Positions 10,601 through 23,034 of a stretch of DNA of 47,954 bases are shown here, in pieces (positions within the stretch are counted from its first letter, which is position 1; the number at the start of each line of letters is the position of its first letter). Below the pieces are notes generated by a model. The model was not told the DNA's origin. It saw nothing but the letters and a program-made list of their open reading frames with translations, and made no database searches. The stretch is from Oscillospiraceae bacterium (GTDB lineage Bacteria > Bacillota > Clostridia > Oscillospirales > Ruminococcaceae), in NCBI GenBank assembly GCA_017460955.1, contig JAFTZY010000013.1, forward strand, positions 1 to 47,954, in the 5' to 3' direction. The position numbers and the translations under genes are program-made.

Positions 10601-11549
10601 CGAGGAGGATATGCCCTTCCTGCCCGACGGCACGCCGCTTGACATCGTGCTCAACCCCCTGGGCGTACCGTCCCGTATGAACATCGGACAGGTACTCGAG
10701 GTGCATCTGGGCATGAGTGCCAAGGCCCTGGGCTGGCACATCATGACGCCCGTATTCGACGGTGCGCATGAGGATGACATCCGTGCCTGCTTCCGTGAAG
10801 CCAACGAAAAGAATGCGCCGTACCGCAGTGAGCCCTTTGAGCTCGACAAGATGGACAAGGTCATCAACCCCAAGGCGATCGACATGTCCGAGGACGGCAA
10901 GTTCACCCTCTACGACGGCCGGACCGGTGAGAAGTTCGACAACCGCGTCACCGTCGGCTATATGTACTACCTCAAGCTCCATCATCTGGTCGATGATAAG
11001 ATCCACGCCAGAAGTGTGGGCCCGTACTCCCTCGTCACCCAGCAGCCCCTGGGCGGTAAGGCACAGTTCGGCGGCCAGCGCTTCGGTGAGATGGAGGTGT
11101 GGGCACTCGAGGCCTACGGTGCCGCCTACACCCTGCAGGAGATCCTGACGGTCAAGTCCGATGATACCATCGGCCGTGTCAACACCTACGAACACATCGT
11201 CAAGGGACAGAATGTACCCAAGCCCGGCATTCCGGAGTCCTTCAAGGTGCTCATCAAGGAGATGCAGTCCCTGGGTCTGGATGTCAAGGTGCTCGATGCC
11301 AACCATGAGGAGATTGACCTCAAGCAGCACTTCGAGGAGGACGACGACATCCCGATGCCTGCGACCGACTTCATTGAGGACTTCCGCGGCGACGATGCCG
11401 AGTTCGAGAACAACGGCTATTCCACCGGTGATGTGGAGGATATCGACCGCTACGATTCCGATTCCGAGGACGGCGATGAGCCGCTTCTTGACATTTCCGA
11501 TCCGGATGCAGGCAGCGATTTCGGCGACGACGGCGATTTCTTCGCGTAA
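7656..11549 (+). CDS. rpoB: DNA-directed RNA polymerase beta subunit
   Basis: Catalytic core subunit of RNA polymerase, 1297 residues. The rifampicin region is complete: L508-SQFMDQ-NPL with D513 and H523, then [12 protein letters not shown]. No known resistance substitution is visible. The lineage-typical [20 protein letters not shown] follows, and the C-terminal clamp region has [22 protein letters not shown]. The last 72 residues (from about 1226) form a strongly acidic, probably disordered tail, longer than the short end seen in Bacillus. The start is set by AGAGGAGGT 8 bases before the ATG. rplJ/rplL do not lie directly upstream; rpoB is instead divergent from a DUF3048 gene. Confidence 0.98.
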   Translation: MVNVTAKQLGKNVRMSFGKIPEVLDMPNLIEIQKNSYKWFREEGLKEVFKDFSATDYNGNLVLTFVGYRFDDEHLKYKTIAKAKEHQATYASPLRVTAKLWNKETGEVKESEIFMGDFPLMTESGTFVINGAERVIVSQLVRSPGVYYDMEKDKTGKELFKSTIIPNRGAWLEYEMDSNDVVYVRIDKNRKIPLTTFIRSIGLGTDEAIEEMFGHDERLYQTILQKDTTKNAEDGLIEVYKKLRPGEPPTVESAQSHLDMLFFDPRRYDLCKFGRYKYNKKLGIASRISGRTASRPVVDTRTGEVLAEAGELITAEKAAAIEQAGIFEAFLTVESKQYYTNEQGQTAVRMVEKEIKVLGNGMVDLAGYVDFDPAECGIKEKVSVRVLHEILENTAPGDLKEVIRRRAEELVPNHITLDDIFASISYFLNLCEGVGNIDDIDHLGNRRIRRVGELLQNTMRSGMARMERGIRERMNLQTQDMDVITPQALVNIRPVTSQVKEFFCSSPLSQFMDQNNPLAELTHKRRLSALGPGGLSRDRAGFEVRDVHYSHYGRMCPIETPEGPNIGLISYLATFAKINEYGFVEAPYRRVDKSTGIVTDEVVYMPADMEDNYVVAQANEPLTEEGKFARAKVNARYRDKILECENSLVDFMDVSPKMVVSVATAMIPFLENDDANRALMGANMQRQAVPLLKTERPFVGTGMEYKAAVDSGVCVLSETDGVVTFVSADKVVVQDPDHIDHTYEMIKFQRSNQDTCVNQRPIVSVGDTIRKGQVLADGPATADGEISLGKNALIGFMTWEGYNYEDAVLLNERLVREDVFTSIHIEEYELECRDTKLGPEEITRDIPNVGEDALKNLDEHGIIRIGAEVTAGDILVGKVTPKGETELTAEERLLRAIFGEKAREVRDNSLKVPHGEGGIVIDVKIFKRGEKVSDDTDAEVSELGTGVNMLVRCYIAQKRKISVGDKMAGRHGNKGVVSRILPEEDMPFLPDGTPLDIVLNPLGVPSRMNIGQVLEVHLGMSAKALGWHIMTPVFDGAHEDDIRACFREANEKNAPYRSEPFELDKMDKVINPKAIDMSEDGKFTLYDGRTGEKFDNRVTVGYMYYLKLHHLVDDKIHARSVGPYSLVTQQPLGGKAQFGGQRFGEMEVWALEAYGAAYTLQEILTVKSDDTIGRVNTYEHIVKGQNVPKPGIPESFKVLIKEMQSLGLDVKVLDANHEEIDLKQHFEEDDDIPMPATDFIEDFRGDDAEFENNGYSTGDVEDIDRYDSDSEDGDEPLLDISDPDAGSDFGDDGDFFA

Positions 11550-11623
11550 CGTCCCCTGCAACGGCTGTTCCCCTGACTGCGGCCCGGCCGCAGCCCCGAC
11601 TTTAGATTTAGGAGGTACATGGT

Positions 11624-15553
<3,930 letters not shown>

Positions 15554-15559
15554 TGCGAC

Positions 15560-15602
15560 AAAGCGCTCCGCTGTGTATTGCAGCGGAGCGCTTTATTTTT
15601 TG
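15560..15602 (+). terminator. Rho-independent terminator of rpoBC
   Basis: Perfect 14-bp stem AAAGCGCTCCGCTG with a 7-nt loop, then a U-rich tail, six bases after the rpoC stop. Confidence 0.95.
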
Positions 15603-15623
15603 AATTTTTCCAGGTTTTTTGGC

Positions 15624-15652
15624 TTGACAAATGAAGTCCGATGCAGTATAAT
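15624..15652 (+). promoter_or_regulatory. Sigma-A promoter of the HD-domain gene
   Basis: -35 TTGACA (15624-15629), 17-bp spacer, -10 TATAAT (15647-15652). With transcription starting near 15659, the GGAGG at 15653-15657 would lie outside the mRNA. This rules out the GTG at 15665 as start and supports the ATG at 15686. Confidence 0.88.
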
Positions 15653-15685
15653 GGAGGAAAGAACGTGAGAGGAGTCCTGTATGGT

Positions 15686-16270
15686 ATGCCAAAGCTAACC
15701 AAAGAACAGATCACACTCGCCGTCAAAAACGGTGATTTCATCAAGGTCACCGGATCACGCCGGAATCTCAAAACACACGAGTACTACGAGCACATTGCCG
15801 ATCTTCTGGAGCTCGACGAGGTGCAGGCGCTCAAGGAATTCCGTCACCATATCATGACCACACGGTATCAGCACAGCCTGAACGTTTCCTATTATAATTA
15901 CCGGCTCTGCCGAATGCTCGGTCTGGACGCTGCCTCCGCTGCAAGGGCGGGGCTTTTGCACGACCTGTACTTCTACGAGACCCGGCATTACACGCGCCGC
16001 AAGCCCGGCATCCGCCATGCCCGGTACCATCCGATGGTGGCCCTTGAGCATGCGCAGGAGCTCCTGCCGCTCAACGAGCGCGAGCAGGACATGATCGAAA
16101 AGCACATGTGGCCGGTCACGCTCAGCCGTCCGCGCTATGCGGAGACCTATGTCATCACGCTGGTGGATAAGTACTGTGCGGTCATCGAGTTTTTGCTCCC
16201 CCAGCCGGGACGGCTCGTGCAGTGGGTCGTCAGACGCAGGGATGCACGGAAAATAAGGAAATACGAATAA
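15686..16270 (+). CDS. HD-domain phosphohydrolase-like protein
   Basis: Probable metal-dependent phosphohydrolase of the HD superfamily, 194 residues, cytoplasmic, substrate unknown. The metal ligands are visible in order: H63 in TRYQHSLNVS, the H92-D93 pair in AGLLHDLYFYETR, histidines around 115-122 and H140, and D161 in TLVDKYCA. The N-terminal 50 residues are a basic helical extension. The ATG at 15686 has a GAGAGGAG site about 11 bases upstream; an upstream GTG is rejected because its ribosome binding site would not be transcribed. The gene is a monocistronic unit with its own promoter and a shared bidirectional terminator. It might act on a nucleotide or as a stress hydrolase, but nothing in the context decides this. 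Confidence 0.85.
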   Translation: MPKLTKEQITLAVKNGDFIKVTGSRRNLKTHEYYEHIADLLELDEVQALKEFRHHIMTTRYQHSLNVSYYNYRLCRMLGLDAASAARAGLLHDLYFYETRHYTRRKPGIRHARYHPMVALEHAQELLPLNEREQDMIEKHMWPVTLSRPRYAETYVITLVDKYCAVIEFLLPQPGRLVQWVVRRRDARKIRKYE

Positions 16271-16274
16271 GAAG

Positions 16275-16305
16275 CGCCCTCCGGCCAGAACCGGAGGGCG
16301 TTGTG
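16275..16305. terminator. Bidirectional terminator between the HD gene and the sensor kinase
   Basis: 10-bp perfect stem CGCCCTCCGG/CCGGAGGGCG (16275-16284 with 16291-16300) between two convergent genes. Short T-rich stretches lie on both sides, better on the minus-strand exit. Confidence 0.75.
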
Positions 16306-18480
16306 CTATGCCGTCACCGGCGGAAATTGCAGCTCCACCTTGAACAGATCCCCGTCCACTGTCAGTGTCAGACTGCCGCCCTGGAGCTGCATCAGGCTCT
16401 GGGCGATCGACAGTCCCAGGCCGCTGCCCTCCGTATTCCGGGAGCGGTCCCCGCGCACAAAGCGCTCGAGCAGTGCCTCCGAGGAGATGTTCAGGGGCGC
16501 CGCCGAGATGTTCCGCACCGTCAGGTGTACCCCGTCCTGTGCCTGCACCGCATCAAGGTACACGCGGGTGCCGGGCATGGCATACTTGCAGATGTTGCCA
16601 AAGAGATTGTCCATCACCCGCCACAGGAGCCTGCCGTCGGCCATCACGGGCAGATCCGTTTCCGGAACACTTTGCACGGCCGTGAGCTGCTTTGCCTCCA
16701 TTCGCTCGGAGTACTCCCCCTCGATCTGCTCGAGCAGGACCCTCAGATCCATACGCTCGCATTCCGCCTTCATATTCCCCGTGGTCGCCTTCGATGCCTC
16801 GAGCACATCCTCCGTGAGCTTGCGAAGGCGTGCCGACTGCCGGGTGAGCACCTCGAGGTATTCGCGTGCCTGCGCATCCTCGAGCTCGAGCTTGGACAGA
16901 AGATCCGTATAATTGATGATCGAGGTCAGCGGCGTGCGGATGTCGTGGGACACATTGGCGATAAGCTCGGTCTTGAACATCTCACTGCGCAGCCGTGCCT
17001 GTACGGCCTTGTCCATGCCCTCCCGGAGCTGTCCGAGATGCTGTGCATGGCGGCGGAAGCGTCCGATGAGCTGCCCCTCCGGGATGGGCTCGTCGAAGGT
17101 ACCGGATGCCAGCCGCTCCCCGGTTTTTTCAAGAATATGGAGCTGCACGGCAATGGCACATACAGTGAGCAGCAATGCCAGATACAGCATCAGCAGGAGG
17201 AACGCACCCGCGCCCCGTCCGTGCAGGAGCATCACCACGGCAAATGCATTGACCAGAATGTAGCCGAGCGCTGCGAGCACTGCCTGCCAGAGGATGGACA
17301 GATGCTGCGTGACAAGGGTCACCGCCCGCCGGAGCGTGCGCCAGAGCCAGCGCACGATGATGCAGCACAGGCAGTTTTGGAACAAGGTCCTTGTCCGGAT
17401 GCGCACGGCGGTGCTCATCATCCACCACAGGAGCAGAAGGCTCCACATCACGATCACGCCGCACGACGCGGCAATGATCAGCGCGTCCTGACGATACCCC
17501 ATATTTCCCAGTACCAGTGCCCCCGCCCCTGCCGGAAACAGGAGGAGCACGGTGAACACGTCATAGGGGATGCGCTCAAAGACCGAGAGTGACGGCGCCG
17601 CATCCCCTTTGCGCAGGCCCGCCGTCCCCACCAGGCAGATCACGGCGGCAAGGAACACGAGCAGTCCGATGCCCCCGGCGGCCGGCACGGCATACCGCCA
17701 GCGGTAGCACAGGTCGATGAACTGCCGGTCCCGGACATAGCCGTCGGACGCCTTCAGCTCCTGGCTAACATAGCCCGTGATATGATGGGGGACGGATTCC
17801 TCCGCATAACTGGCATAGAGATCATAGTTCAGATCGTAGACGGCACCGCTTTCGGTGTCCGTCATCTCGGTACCGTCCGCGCTGTAGGCATAGGCATCGA
17901 TGAACGGTCCCGCATCATAGAGCTCGTCGGGCTGACCGTCCGGGACATCCTGGCCCTCCCGGAGTACCCAGACCTCCTGGAGCGCATAGCCCACCATGTC
18001 CATGTTGTGCGTCTGCTGGAAGGTCTCCCATTCCTCCGGCGTCAGCCGCTCCTCGTAGGAGCGCTCCTCATACTCCGTGAAATATTCCGTGTGGGCGTAC
18101 TGGTACTCCCCCTCCTCCCCGGAGGAGAGCAGGAGCGTATCGTCCGCATCGAAGTACTCGAACCGGAAATTGCGCTGTGCGGGATCAAATTCCGACAGAT
18201 AGGCCGCATAGAGCTGATCGCGGTAGCCCTCCTTTGTCGTTTCATCGAAATAGCCCGCTGCTTCGAGCATAGAAACGGCCTCGTTGGCATCCTGGATGTC
18301 CTGGAAGCAGCGGCGCTCGAGCAGCGTGCGCTGTGTCTGTGCGGGCGTTTTCGTATAGTACCCGTATTCGGCCATATAGACTGTCCCCAGCACGGCAGCG
18401 GCCGTGACCGGCACGCTCACAAGGTACAGAAGCAGCATCAGGCCCTTGAGGAAGCCGGATGCACCCGGTGTTCTCTTCAT
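16306..18480 (-). CDS. Multi-pass membrane sensor histidine kinase (VanS-like)
   Basis: Sensor of a two-component system, 724 residues. One N-terminal membrane segment (about 12-33) is followed by an extracytoplasmic domain of roughly 230 residues rich in Tyr, Glu and Asp, then five or so hydrophobic segments between about 268 and 455. The cytoplasmic kinase follows: H-box ANVSHDIRTPLTS with H512, N-box DNLFGNICKYA near 624-634, and EGSGLGLSIAQSL near 684-696. The classical G1 box is replaced by RNISAAPLNISSE, as in a subgroup of clostridial VanS-like kinases. It lies 4 bp after the response regulator stop codon, so the pair is cotranscribed. The signal is unknown; the envelope location suggests a cell-wall or antibiotic stress cue (inference). 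Confidence 0.92.
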   Translation of the reverse strand: MKRTPGASGFLKGLMLLLYLVSVPVTAAAVLGTVYMAEYGYYTKTPAQTQRTLLERRCFQDIQDANEAVSMLEAAGYFDETTKEGYRDQLYAAYLSEFDPAQRNFRFEYFDADDTLLLSSGEEGEYQYAHTEYFTEYEERSYEERLTPEEWETFQQTHNMDMVGYALQEVWVLREGQDVPDGQPDELYDAGPFIDAYAYSADGTEMTDTESGAVYDLNYDLYASYAEESVPHHITGYVSQELKASDGYVRDRQFIDLCYRWRYAVPAAGGIGLLVFLAAVICLVGTAGLRKGDAAPSLSVFERIPYDVFTVLLLFPAGAGALVLGNMGYRQDALIIAASCGVIVMWSLLLLWWMMSTAVRIRTRTLFQNCLCCIIVRWLWRTLRRAVTLVTQHLSILWQAVLAALGYILVNAFAVVMLLHGRGAGAFLLLMLYLALLLTVCAIAVQLHILEKTGERLASGTFDEPIPEGQLIGRFRRHAQHLGQLREGMDKAVQARLRSEMFKTELIANVSHDIRTPLTSIINYTDLLSKLELEDAQAREYLEVLTRQSARLRKLTEDVLEASKATTGNMKAECERMDLRVLLEQIEGEYSERMEAKQLTAVQSVPETDLPVMADGRLLWRVMDNLFGNICKYAMPGTRVYLDAVQAQDGVHLTVRNISAAPLNISSEALLERFVRGDRSRNTEGSGLGLSIAQSLMQLQGGSLTLTVDGDLFKVELQFPPVTA

Positions 18481-18484
18481 ATGC

Positions 18485-19180
18485 TCATCCCCTCTCCAGC
18501 TTGTAGCCCTGTCCCCAGACGGCCTTAAGATAGCGCGGCTCGGCCGGATTGATCTCCACCTTTTCCCGCAGATGCCGGATATGGACGGCGATCGTGCCCT
18601 CCGCCCCGTAGGGCAGCTCCCCGCGCACGGCCGTGTAGATCTCCTGCGGGGAGAACACCTTCCCCGGCGAGCGCATCAGAAAGAGCAGGATCGCATACTC
18701 CGTGGGCGTCAGACTGACCGGCTCCCCGTCGCAGGTGACGCGCTTTTCCCGGTCATCGAGCACGATGCTCCCGCAGACATACCGTGAGGGCACGTCCTGC
18801 ACATCGCCCCCGAGCTGCTTGTAGCGCCGCAGCTGCGACTTCACCCGGGCCAGCACCTCCATGGGATTGAAGGGCTTGGTGATGTAGTCGTCCGCCCCGA
18901 GGTTGAGGCCTAAGATCTTGTCGGTGTCCTCACTCTTGGCCGTGAGCAGGATCACGGGCAGATTATAGCTTTGCCGGATCCTGGAAATGGTTTCAATGCC
19001 GTCCATTTCGGGCATCATAATATCGAGGAGCACCAGGTCCATCGGCTGCTGCTGCAGGATCGAAAGCGCCTCCCGGCCGTTGTAGGCACAGTGCAGCGTG
19101 TAGTCCTCCTGGGACAGATAGATCTTCAGCGCACTGACGATATCCTTCTCATCATCACAAATCAGGATCTGATAAGCCAT
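18485..19180 (-). CDS. OmpR/VanR-family response regulator
   Basis: DNA-binding partner of the adjacent kinase, 231 residues. The receiver domain has the acidic pair D9-D10, phosphoacceptor D53 in LVLLDIMMPEMDG, T80 and K102 in ITKPFNP. The C-terminal winged helix (from about 135) ends VWGQGYKLERG. The ATG giving MAYQILICDDE has AGGAGG about 9 bases upstream; a longer in-frame reading lacks a ribosome binding site and crosses the promoter. First gene of a two-gene operon with the sensor kinase. Confidence 0.95.
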   Translation of the reverse strand: MAYQILICDDEKDIVSALKIYLSQEDYTLHCAYNGREALSILQQQPMDLVLLDIMMPEMDGIETISRIRQSYNLPVILLTAKSEDTDKILGLNLGADDYITKPFNPMEVLARVKSQLRRYKQLGGDVQDVPSRYVCGSIVLDDREKRVTCDGEPVSLTPTEYAILLFLMRSPGKVFSPQEIYTAVRGELPYGAEGTIAVHIRHLREKVEINPAEPRYLKAVWGQGYKLERG

Positions 19181-19223
19181 TACCCATTCCTCCTGTGCTT
19201 GCACACTCTGTATTCTATTGTCT

Positions 19224-19252
19224 ATTATACAGGAAAACCCTTTAAGATGCAA
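19224..19252 (-). promoter_or_regulatory. Sigma-A promoter of the two-component operon
   Basis: Reading leftwards, -35 TTGCAT (19247-19252), 17-bp spacer, -10 TATAAT (19224-19229). It sits directly beside the terminator of the upstream TetR gene. Confidence 0.82.
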
Positions 19253-19267
19253 GGTGCAAAATTTTTA

Positions 19268-19308
19268 AGAAAAAATAAAGAAGTGCCCCCGCATGCAGGG
19301 AGCACTCA
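19268..19308 (-). terminator. Rho-independent terminator of the TetR gene
   Basis: On the minus strand AGTGCTCCC and GGGGCACT form a stem around a GC-rich loop. It overlaps the TetR stop codon and is followed by TCTTTATTTTTTC. Confidence 0.85.
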
Positions 19309-19917
19309 CGAAAGCTCGTAGCCCTTGCGCAAAAGCGCAAGCTTTGGCAGGATCAGGTCCTTGGCCAGGATCTCATCCCCGTCGGACAGGAGGATGTGGG
19401 ACATCGCCGGCGCACAGGCGGTGATGCAGATCCGGATGAGCACCACAAGCTCCTCCTCGTTCTCCACACGCAGCCGGTCAAGGTCGATCCTATGCAGGAT
19501 GTGATGCAGCACCGGCTGGGCTTCCAGGGAGAAATCCCCCGATTTCCACATCAGGCCGTCCATCACGATCCCCTGGAACAGATGGTTGCGGAATTTCCTC
19601 GAATCCTTATGGCAGAACATGCGCACCGCAAACAGCACCGTATCCTTGAGCATGTCAAAGAAGCTGCCGTCCTTCTCCCGGATGCACGCCTCGGCATGCT
19701 CCACGATCAGACGGTTATAATCGGATACAAGATAGATGTATATATCGTCCCGGTTCTTGAAATACTGATAGAAGCTCCCCCTCGAGATCCCGCACGAGCG
19801 CACGATCCGGTTGATGGAAAAGTCCTCGTAGCTGTAGCCCGCGATCTCCTCCTTGAGTGCCGCCTTGATCCGTGCCTGCTTGGCCTCGTTCAGGCGGTAG
19901 AAGGACTCATTCGGCAT
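19306..19917 (-). CDS. TetR-family transcriptional regulator
   Basis: Ligand-responsive DNA-binding repressor type, 203 residues. The N-terminal helix-turn-helix is at about 33-60 (FSINRIVRSCGISRGSFYQYF, here split by eye into helices), followed by the FKNRDD segment usual for the family. The C-terminal ligand-binding part is all-helical and not assignable. GGAGG lies about 9 bases before the chosen ATG; another ATG 4 bases upstream is out of frame. No efflux pump or enzyme is adjacent in the same direction. It is divergent from an AraC-type gene with a shared 374-bp spacer, so it may control itself or that neighbour. Confidence 0.9.
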   Translation of the reverse strand: MPNESFYRLNEAKQARIKAALKEEIAGYSYEDFSINRIVRSCGISRGSFYQYFKNRDDIYIYLVSDYNRLIVEHAEACIREKDGSFFDMLKDTVLFAVRMFCHKDSRKFRNHLFQGIVMDGLMWKSGDFSLEAQPVLHHILHRIDLDRLRVENEEELVVLIRICITACAPAMSHILLSDGDEILAKDLILPKLALLRKGYELS

Positions 19918-20291
19918 GCATGCTCACCTCCCTTGTCGATTCCCTTCCTCTATTGTAACACGGATCCTGCCGCATTTTGTGTATATTGCATGAACAACAT
20001 ATGAATTTTCCCACATACGGCCATGAAGTACGGCAAAATGCGGGCGCAGAATGCGAGAAAAGTTTTGTTTTTGCAGCATCCCTTCATCTGGCACAGTGTG
20101 CCTGATTGTCACCGATTTTTAACGGAAAATTCCGCACAAAGAGTTGACAAATCACGAAAAAAGTAGTATGATATAGGATAGAGCCCATAACAGTAGACTG
20201 ACCGGGAGACCGTAGAAGTGCCATGCTGCGCATGGGAAAGCGGTGTTTGGGAAGATCCCGGGAACGTCAAGTAAAGAGAGGGAATTGTGGC
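19918..20291. other. Divergent intergenic region between TetR and AraC genes
   Basis: 374 bp without a convincing gene. It holds the AraC promoter (20144-20172), a leader of about 113 nt before the AraC start, and an inverted repeat GGCACA-g-TGTGCC at 20090-20102 about 40 bp upstream of that promoter, which could be an operator. For the TetR side I see only a possible -10 TACAAT with no acceptable -35. Confidence 0.6.
20144..20172 (+). promoter_or_regulatory. Sigma-A promoter of the AraC-type gene
   Basis: -35 TTGACA (20144-20149), 17-bp spacer, -10 TATGAT (20167-20172). Confidence 0.85.
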
Positions 20292-21104
20292 ATGATAACG
20301 AGCAACGAGGTCTGCCTGATCGCATGCGGGCAGCAGGCAGAAGCAGGGGAAATGACATTCCGCTCCGAGAAGGAGCAGGAATATCTGCTGGTGATGTGCG
20401 GCATCCGCACCACGCTGACCATTGACGGGAAGCAATTCCAGTTCCAGCCCTTCACCTATGTAATGTATCCGCTGCGTCCGGAGGGCGTTTCCGTGCATTC
20501 CGAGGGAATGACGGCCTACCGGTACATGCAGCTGCGTTTTACCGACCGCTATCTCAAGCGTGTTTCCGATCAGGTACCCGAATGCTATGAGGTACACACT
20601 CTGGCACAGCCCCTGGCGATCGAGGAGATCTGGAAGATCCTCCTGCCGGCCATGGAGCGTACCGGTCATCCGGAGCTGGGGATCCATGCACTGCATCTGT
20701 TCCTGTGTCTGCTCATGGAGAGCTCCGACGGCACGGTGACCCGTGCTGCGGAGGTACCGCATTATGACAAGCTGACGGCACTGCGCCACCGCATCTATTC
20801 CCATCCGGCCGAGAGCTGGTACATTCAGGACATCTGTGATGAGCTGGGCATCAGCCGGCCGTACTTCCACAAGATCTATCTGGCGGCCTTCGGCACCACC
20901 TGCACGCAGGATGTCATTGCCAGCCGGATCGCCTATTCCAAGCGGCTGCTGGAGACCACGGATGCAGCCATTGCCTCCGTCTCCCAGCAATGCGGCTTTG
21001 AGACCGATGTCTATTTCATGCGGCAGTTCAAGCGCCATGTGGGCATGACCCCCACGGCCTACCGCCGGGTCTACCGGCAGTCCGCCGTCAAGGCAGGACG
21101 CTGA
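20292..21104 (+). CDS. AraC-family transcriptional regulator
   Basis: Transcription factor of 270 residues. The N-terminal half is a cupin-like sensing domain (segments QEYLLVMCGIRTTLTIDG and FTYVMYPLRPEGV). The C-terminal ~100 residues carry two helix-turn-helix motifs, with WYIQDICDELGISRPYFHKIY in the first and IASVSQQCGFETDVYFMRQFK in the second, followed by the signature MTPTAYRR. I start at the ATG giving MITSNEVCL, which has a modest AGAGAGGG site; the longer reading has no site. The next gene, a Pro-rich membrane protein, starts 30 bp downstream and is probably cotranscribed. AraC proteins with cupin sensors often respond to sugars, but no transporter is adjacent. Confidence 0.92.
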   Translation: MITSNEVCLIACGQQAEAGEMTFRSEKEQEYLLVMCGIRTTLTIDGKQFQFQPFTYVMYPLRPEGVSVHSEGMTAYRYMQLRFTDRYLKRVSDQVPECYEVHTLAQPLAIEEIWKILLPAMERTGHPELGIHALHLFLCLLMESSDGTVTRAAEVPHYDKLTALRHRIYSHPAESWYIQDICDELGISRPYFHKIYLAAFGTTCTQDVIASRIAYSKRLLETTDAAIASVSQQCGFETDVYFMRQFKRHVGMTPTAYRRVYRQSAVKAGR

Positions 21105-21134
21105 GCTTCCGAATATAGAGGAGAATTCTGATCT

Positions 21135-21821
21135 ATGAAATTTACACGAATGCTTTCGGGTCTGCAAAGATCGACGAAAATCACGATGATCGGCTGTCTT
21201 GGCGTACTGGCAGTCACAGCGATGATCCTGCTGATCCTGATGCTCTTCCCCATTGAGCCAAAGCAGCAGACGGTCACAGTGATGCACCAGACCCTCCCTG
21301 TGGAGGAGGAGACCGCGGAAGCTGTCCTTCCGGAAACGGAAGCACCGTTCTCACTGTCCGATTGGACGTCCGACTGGGCGGCATCGGCGGACAGCACGGA
21401 GCGGGACGATTCACAGTATCAGCAGGCGGAAACGGAAGCACCGTTCTACACGCTCCCACCCGTCCAGGTCCAGACACAGCCGCCCGTCCAGACGCAGGCA
21501 CCCCTGCCCGCTGTCACGGCGGCACCGCAGCCTGCCGCGACACAGCCCCCCGCCGTGGAGGTGCAGCCGCAGCAGCCCGTGATCACCTCCGCTCCGGAGA
21601 TCACCCGTGAGACGCAGACCGTTGCTGTTGCAACGCAGCCGGCGGTCGCAGAGCCTGTTCCGGAGGAGCCCGCCACCGCGGCACCGGCACCGGAGGATCC
21701 GCCCGCGCCCGTTGTACCGGACGATCCGGTCGTAGAGCCCATTGCGCCGGTCGATCCCGAGCCCGCCGTACCGGAGGTCCCCGCCGAGCCGGAAGCACCA
21801 GCCGATCCGGAGGCAGAATAA
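21135..21821 (+). CDS. Membrane-anchored Pro/Ala/Glu-rich protein, unknown function
   Basis: 228 residues with no recognised catalytic domain. A basic N-terminus is followed by one membrane segment at about 17-39, so the rest is probably outside the cell. From about residue 45 the chain is low-complexity, rich in Pro, Ala, Glu, Val, Gln and Thr, with no cysteines beyond the anchor. The motif ETEAPF occurs twice, and the underlying DNA is a direct repeat of about 21 bp near 21332 and 21427. The composition suggests an extended wall-spanning stalk or spacer. GAGGAG lies 10 bases before the ATG. It follows the AraC gene closely and is closed by a strong terminator. Confidence 0.75.
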   Translation: MKFTRMLSGLQRSTKITMIGCLGVLAVTAMILLILMLFPIEPKQQTVTVMHQTLPVEEETAEAVLPETEAPFSLSDWTSDWAASADSTERDDSQYQQAETEAPFYTLPPVQVQTQPPVQTQAPLPAVTAAPQPAATQPPAVEVQPQQPVITSAPEITRETQTVAVATQPAVAEPVPEEPATAAPAPEDPPAPVVPDDPVVEPIAPVDPEPAVPEVPAEPEAPADPEAE

Positions 21822-21837
21822 CCCAAGAGATCAGAAG

Positions 21838-21868
21838 AGCCGCCCGAGAAGGATCGGGCGGCTTTTGT
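21838..21868 (+). terminator. Rho-independent terminator after the Pro-rich protein gene
   Basis: 10-bp stem AGCCGCCCGA/TCGGGCGGCT with a 6-nt loop and TTTTGTT tail. Confidence 0.93.
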
Positions 21869-21891
21869 TATGCGATCGAGCGGGGAGCGTA

Positions 21892-22872
21892 TCACAGGAA
21901 CCGGCGGTGATACAGCCGCGAGAGCATGACCTCATAGAGATTGAAATAGCGCTCCCTTGTCACCGGACGCTGGCTGCCAAGGGAAATATTCCCGGTCATC
22001 TCCGCACGCGGCAGAGTGATACGGCAGACGGGGGGCTGTGCGGCCGGATCGAGCGTAAAGCTGCCGCCCATCCTTTGGCAGTACCGCTGCAAAAGCTGTT
22101 CCTCCTGCGCGAGCGGTCCGAAGCCCTCGGCGGATTGGGGGCGGCTGATCTCCTGGGCAAGGGGCTGCGCTGTGAGCGTCAGTACGACGCTCGCCTCCTC
22201 GGTGCGTGCGCTCAGGTGCAGGGTATGCCAGACCTCCGGCGTTTCTGCGCACAGGCGTGTCACCGCGGCAAGCAGCGCCGTGCAGAATTCCTCCGGTGTC
22301 CCGGCCAGGAACGTCTTGTCCTCCGGCAGCTCAAGTGCGGTGTCCTCCACCTCAGCACAATCCCGCAGGAGATTGTGCAGCTGCTCCCACAGGGCCAGCA
22401 GCGTCTGGCGCACGCCAAAGCTCTCCCGCCCCGGCAGCGGCTCTGTGAGCGCCTGCGCTGCCCGCTGCAGATAGGTCTGCCGGTAGATCCGGTAGACACT
22501 GCCCATGATCGTCTCAAGCTGCTCCTCGCCCGCAAGACCGTTCTCCTCGAGGATCCCGTGCAGATACTGACAGGCCAGGGTCGTGGTGTGCATCACATGC
22601 CGGACGGACTGCTCATCAAGCTGCGGCACGGGCGTCAGGCGCACGACACGGATCCCGCTGTCGGGCTCTTCAAGACAGCGCCCCTCATAGCACCTGCCGT
22701 CGAGCGTCAGCCGGACGGCACCCGGGGCATCCAGCACCTCCCGGAGTGCCTCGGGCTGTGACAGTCCCTCACTGTGCCACAGGCATCTGCCCTTTGCATC
22801 GAACAGTGCCGCCGGTTCCCTGCTCCCGGAATAGAGCCGGATGAGTGCCTGGATCACTTGCTCCTGCATCAT
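21892..22872 (-). CDS. Degenerate sensor-kinase-like protein, unknown function
   Basis: 326 residues, no membrane segment, not confidently assigned. The first ~75 residues have a PAS-like pattern (AALFDAKGRCLWHSEG). Residues 88-150 are helical and resemble a dimerisation domain, but no H-box of the HE/HD-x-[RK]-TP type is present. The C-terminal part ends QRYCQRMGGSFTLDP...CRITLP, which resembles the last helix and strand of a HATPase domain, yet the N-, G1- and G2-boxes are not recognisable. It may be a pseudokinase or an adaptor. Two adjacent ATG codons follow an AGGGGGAGA site; either can start. A sigma-A promoter lies upstream and no partner regulator is adjacent. Confidence 0.6.
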   Translation of the reverse strand: MMQEQVIQALIRLYSGSREPAALFDAKGRCLWHSEGLSQPEALREVLDAPGAVRLTLDGRCYEGRCLEEPDSGIRVVRLTPVPQLDEQSVRHVMHTTTLACQYLHGILEENGLAGEEQLETIMGSVYRIYRQTYLQRAAQALTEPLPGRESFGVRQTLLALWEQLHNLLRDCAEVEDTALELPEDKTFLAGTPEEFCTALLAAVTRLCAETPEVWHTLHLSARTEEASVVLTLTAQPLAQEISRPQSAEGFGPLAQEEQLLQRYCQRMGGSFTLDPAAQPPVCRITLPRAEMTGNISLGSQRPVTRERYFNLYEVMLSRLYHRRFL

Positions 22873-22921
22873 TCTCTCCCCCTTGTCGGATTTTTTCGGA
22901 TCCTGTCGATCCGTTTCTCTT

Positions 22922-22950
22922 ATTATACTCCTTTTTGCCGCCGTTGTAAA
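22922..22950 (-). promoter_or_regulatory. Sigma-A promoter of the sensor-kinase-like gene
   Basis: Reading leftwards, -35 TTTACA (22945-22950), 17-bp spacer, -10 TATAAT (22922-22927). It is back-to-back with the valS promoter about 50 bp away. Confidence 0.82.
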
Positions 22951-22999
22951 GAGGGTTTTGAAAGGAATACCGCTGCCGTGCCTTCCCGCGGACAGACTC

Positions 23000-23028
23000 T
23001 TGACAAATCCCGCATTCCGTGCTATAAT
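23000..23028 (+). promoter_or_regulatory. Sigma-A promoter of the valS T-box transcript
   Basis: -35 TTGACA (23000-23005), 17-bp spacer, -10 TATAAT (23023-23028). Transcription starts near 23035, just before T-box stem I. Confidence 0.92.
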
Positions 23029-23034
23029 AAGTGC

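Noticed and set aside
7533..11561. A 1342-codon open frame on the minus strand across rpoB
   Set aside because: It is an antisense shadow of rpoB caused by high GC at third codon positions. It has no ribosome binding site and the translation is low in recognisable protein pattern. Similar long antisense frames opposite fusA, rpoC, valS and the second polymerase gene were rejected for the same reason.
15665..15667. GTG start for the HD-domain gene, with GGAGG 7 bases upstream
   Set aside because: The GGAGG directly follows the -10 box and would not be in the transcript. The ATG at 15686 has a transcribed GAGAGGAG site.
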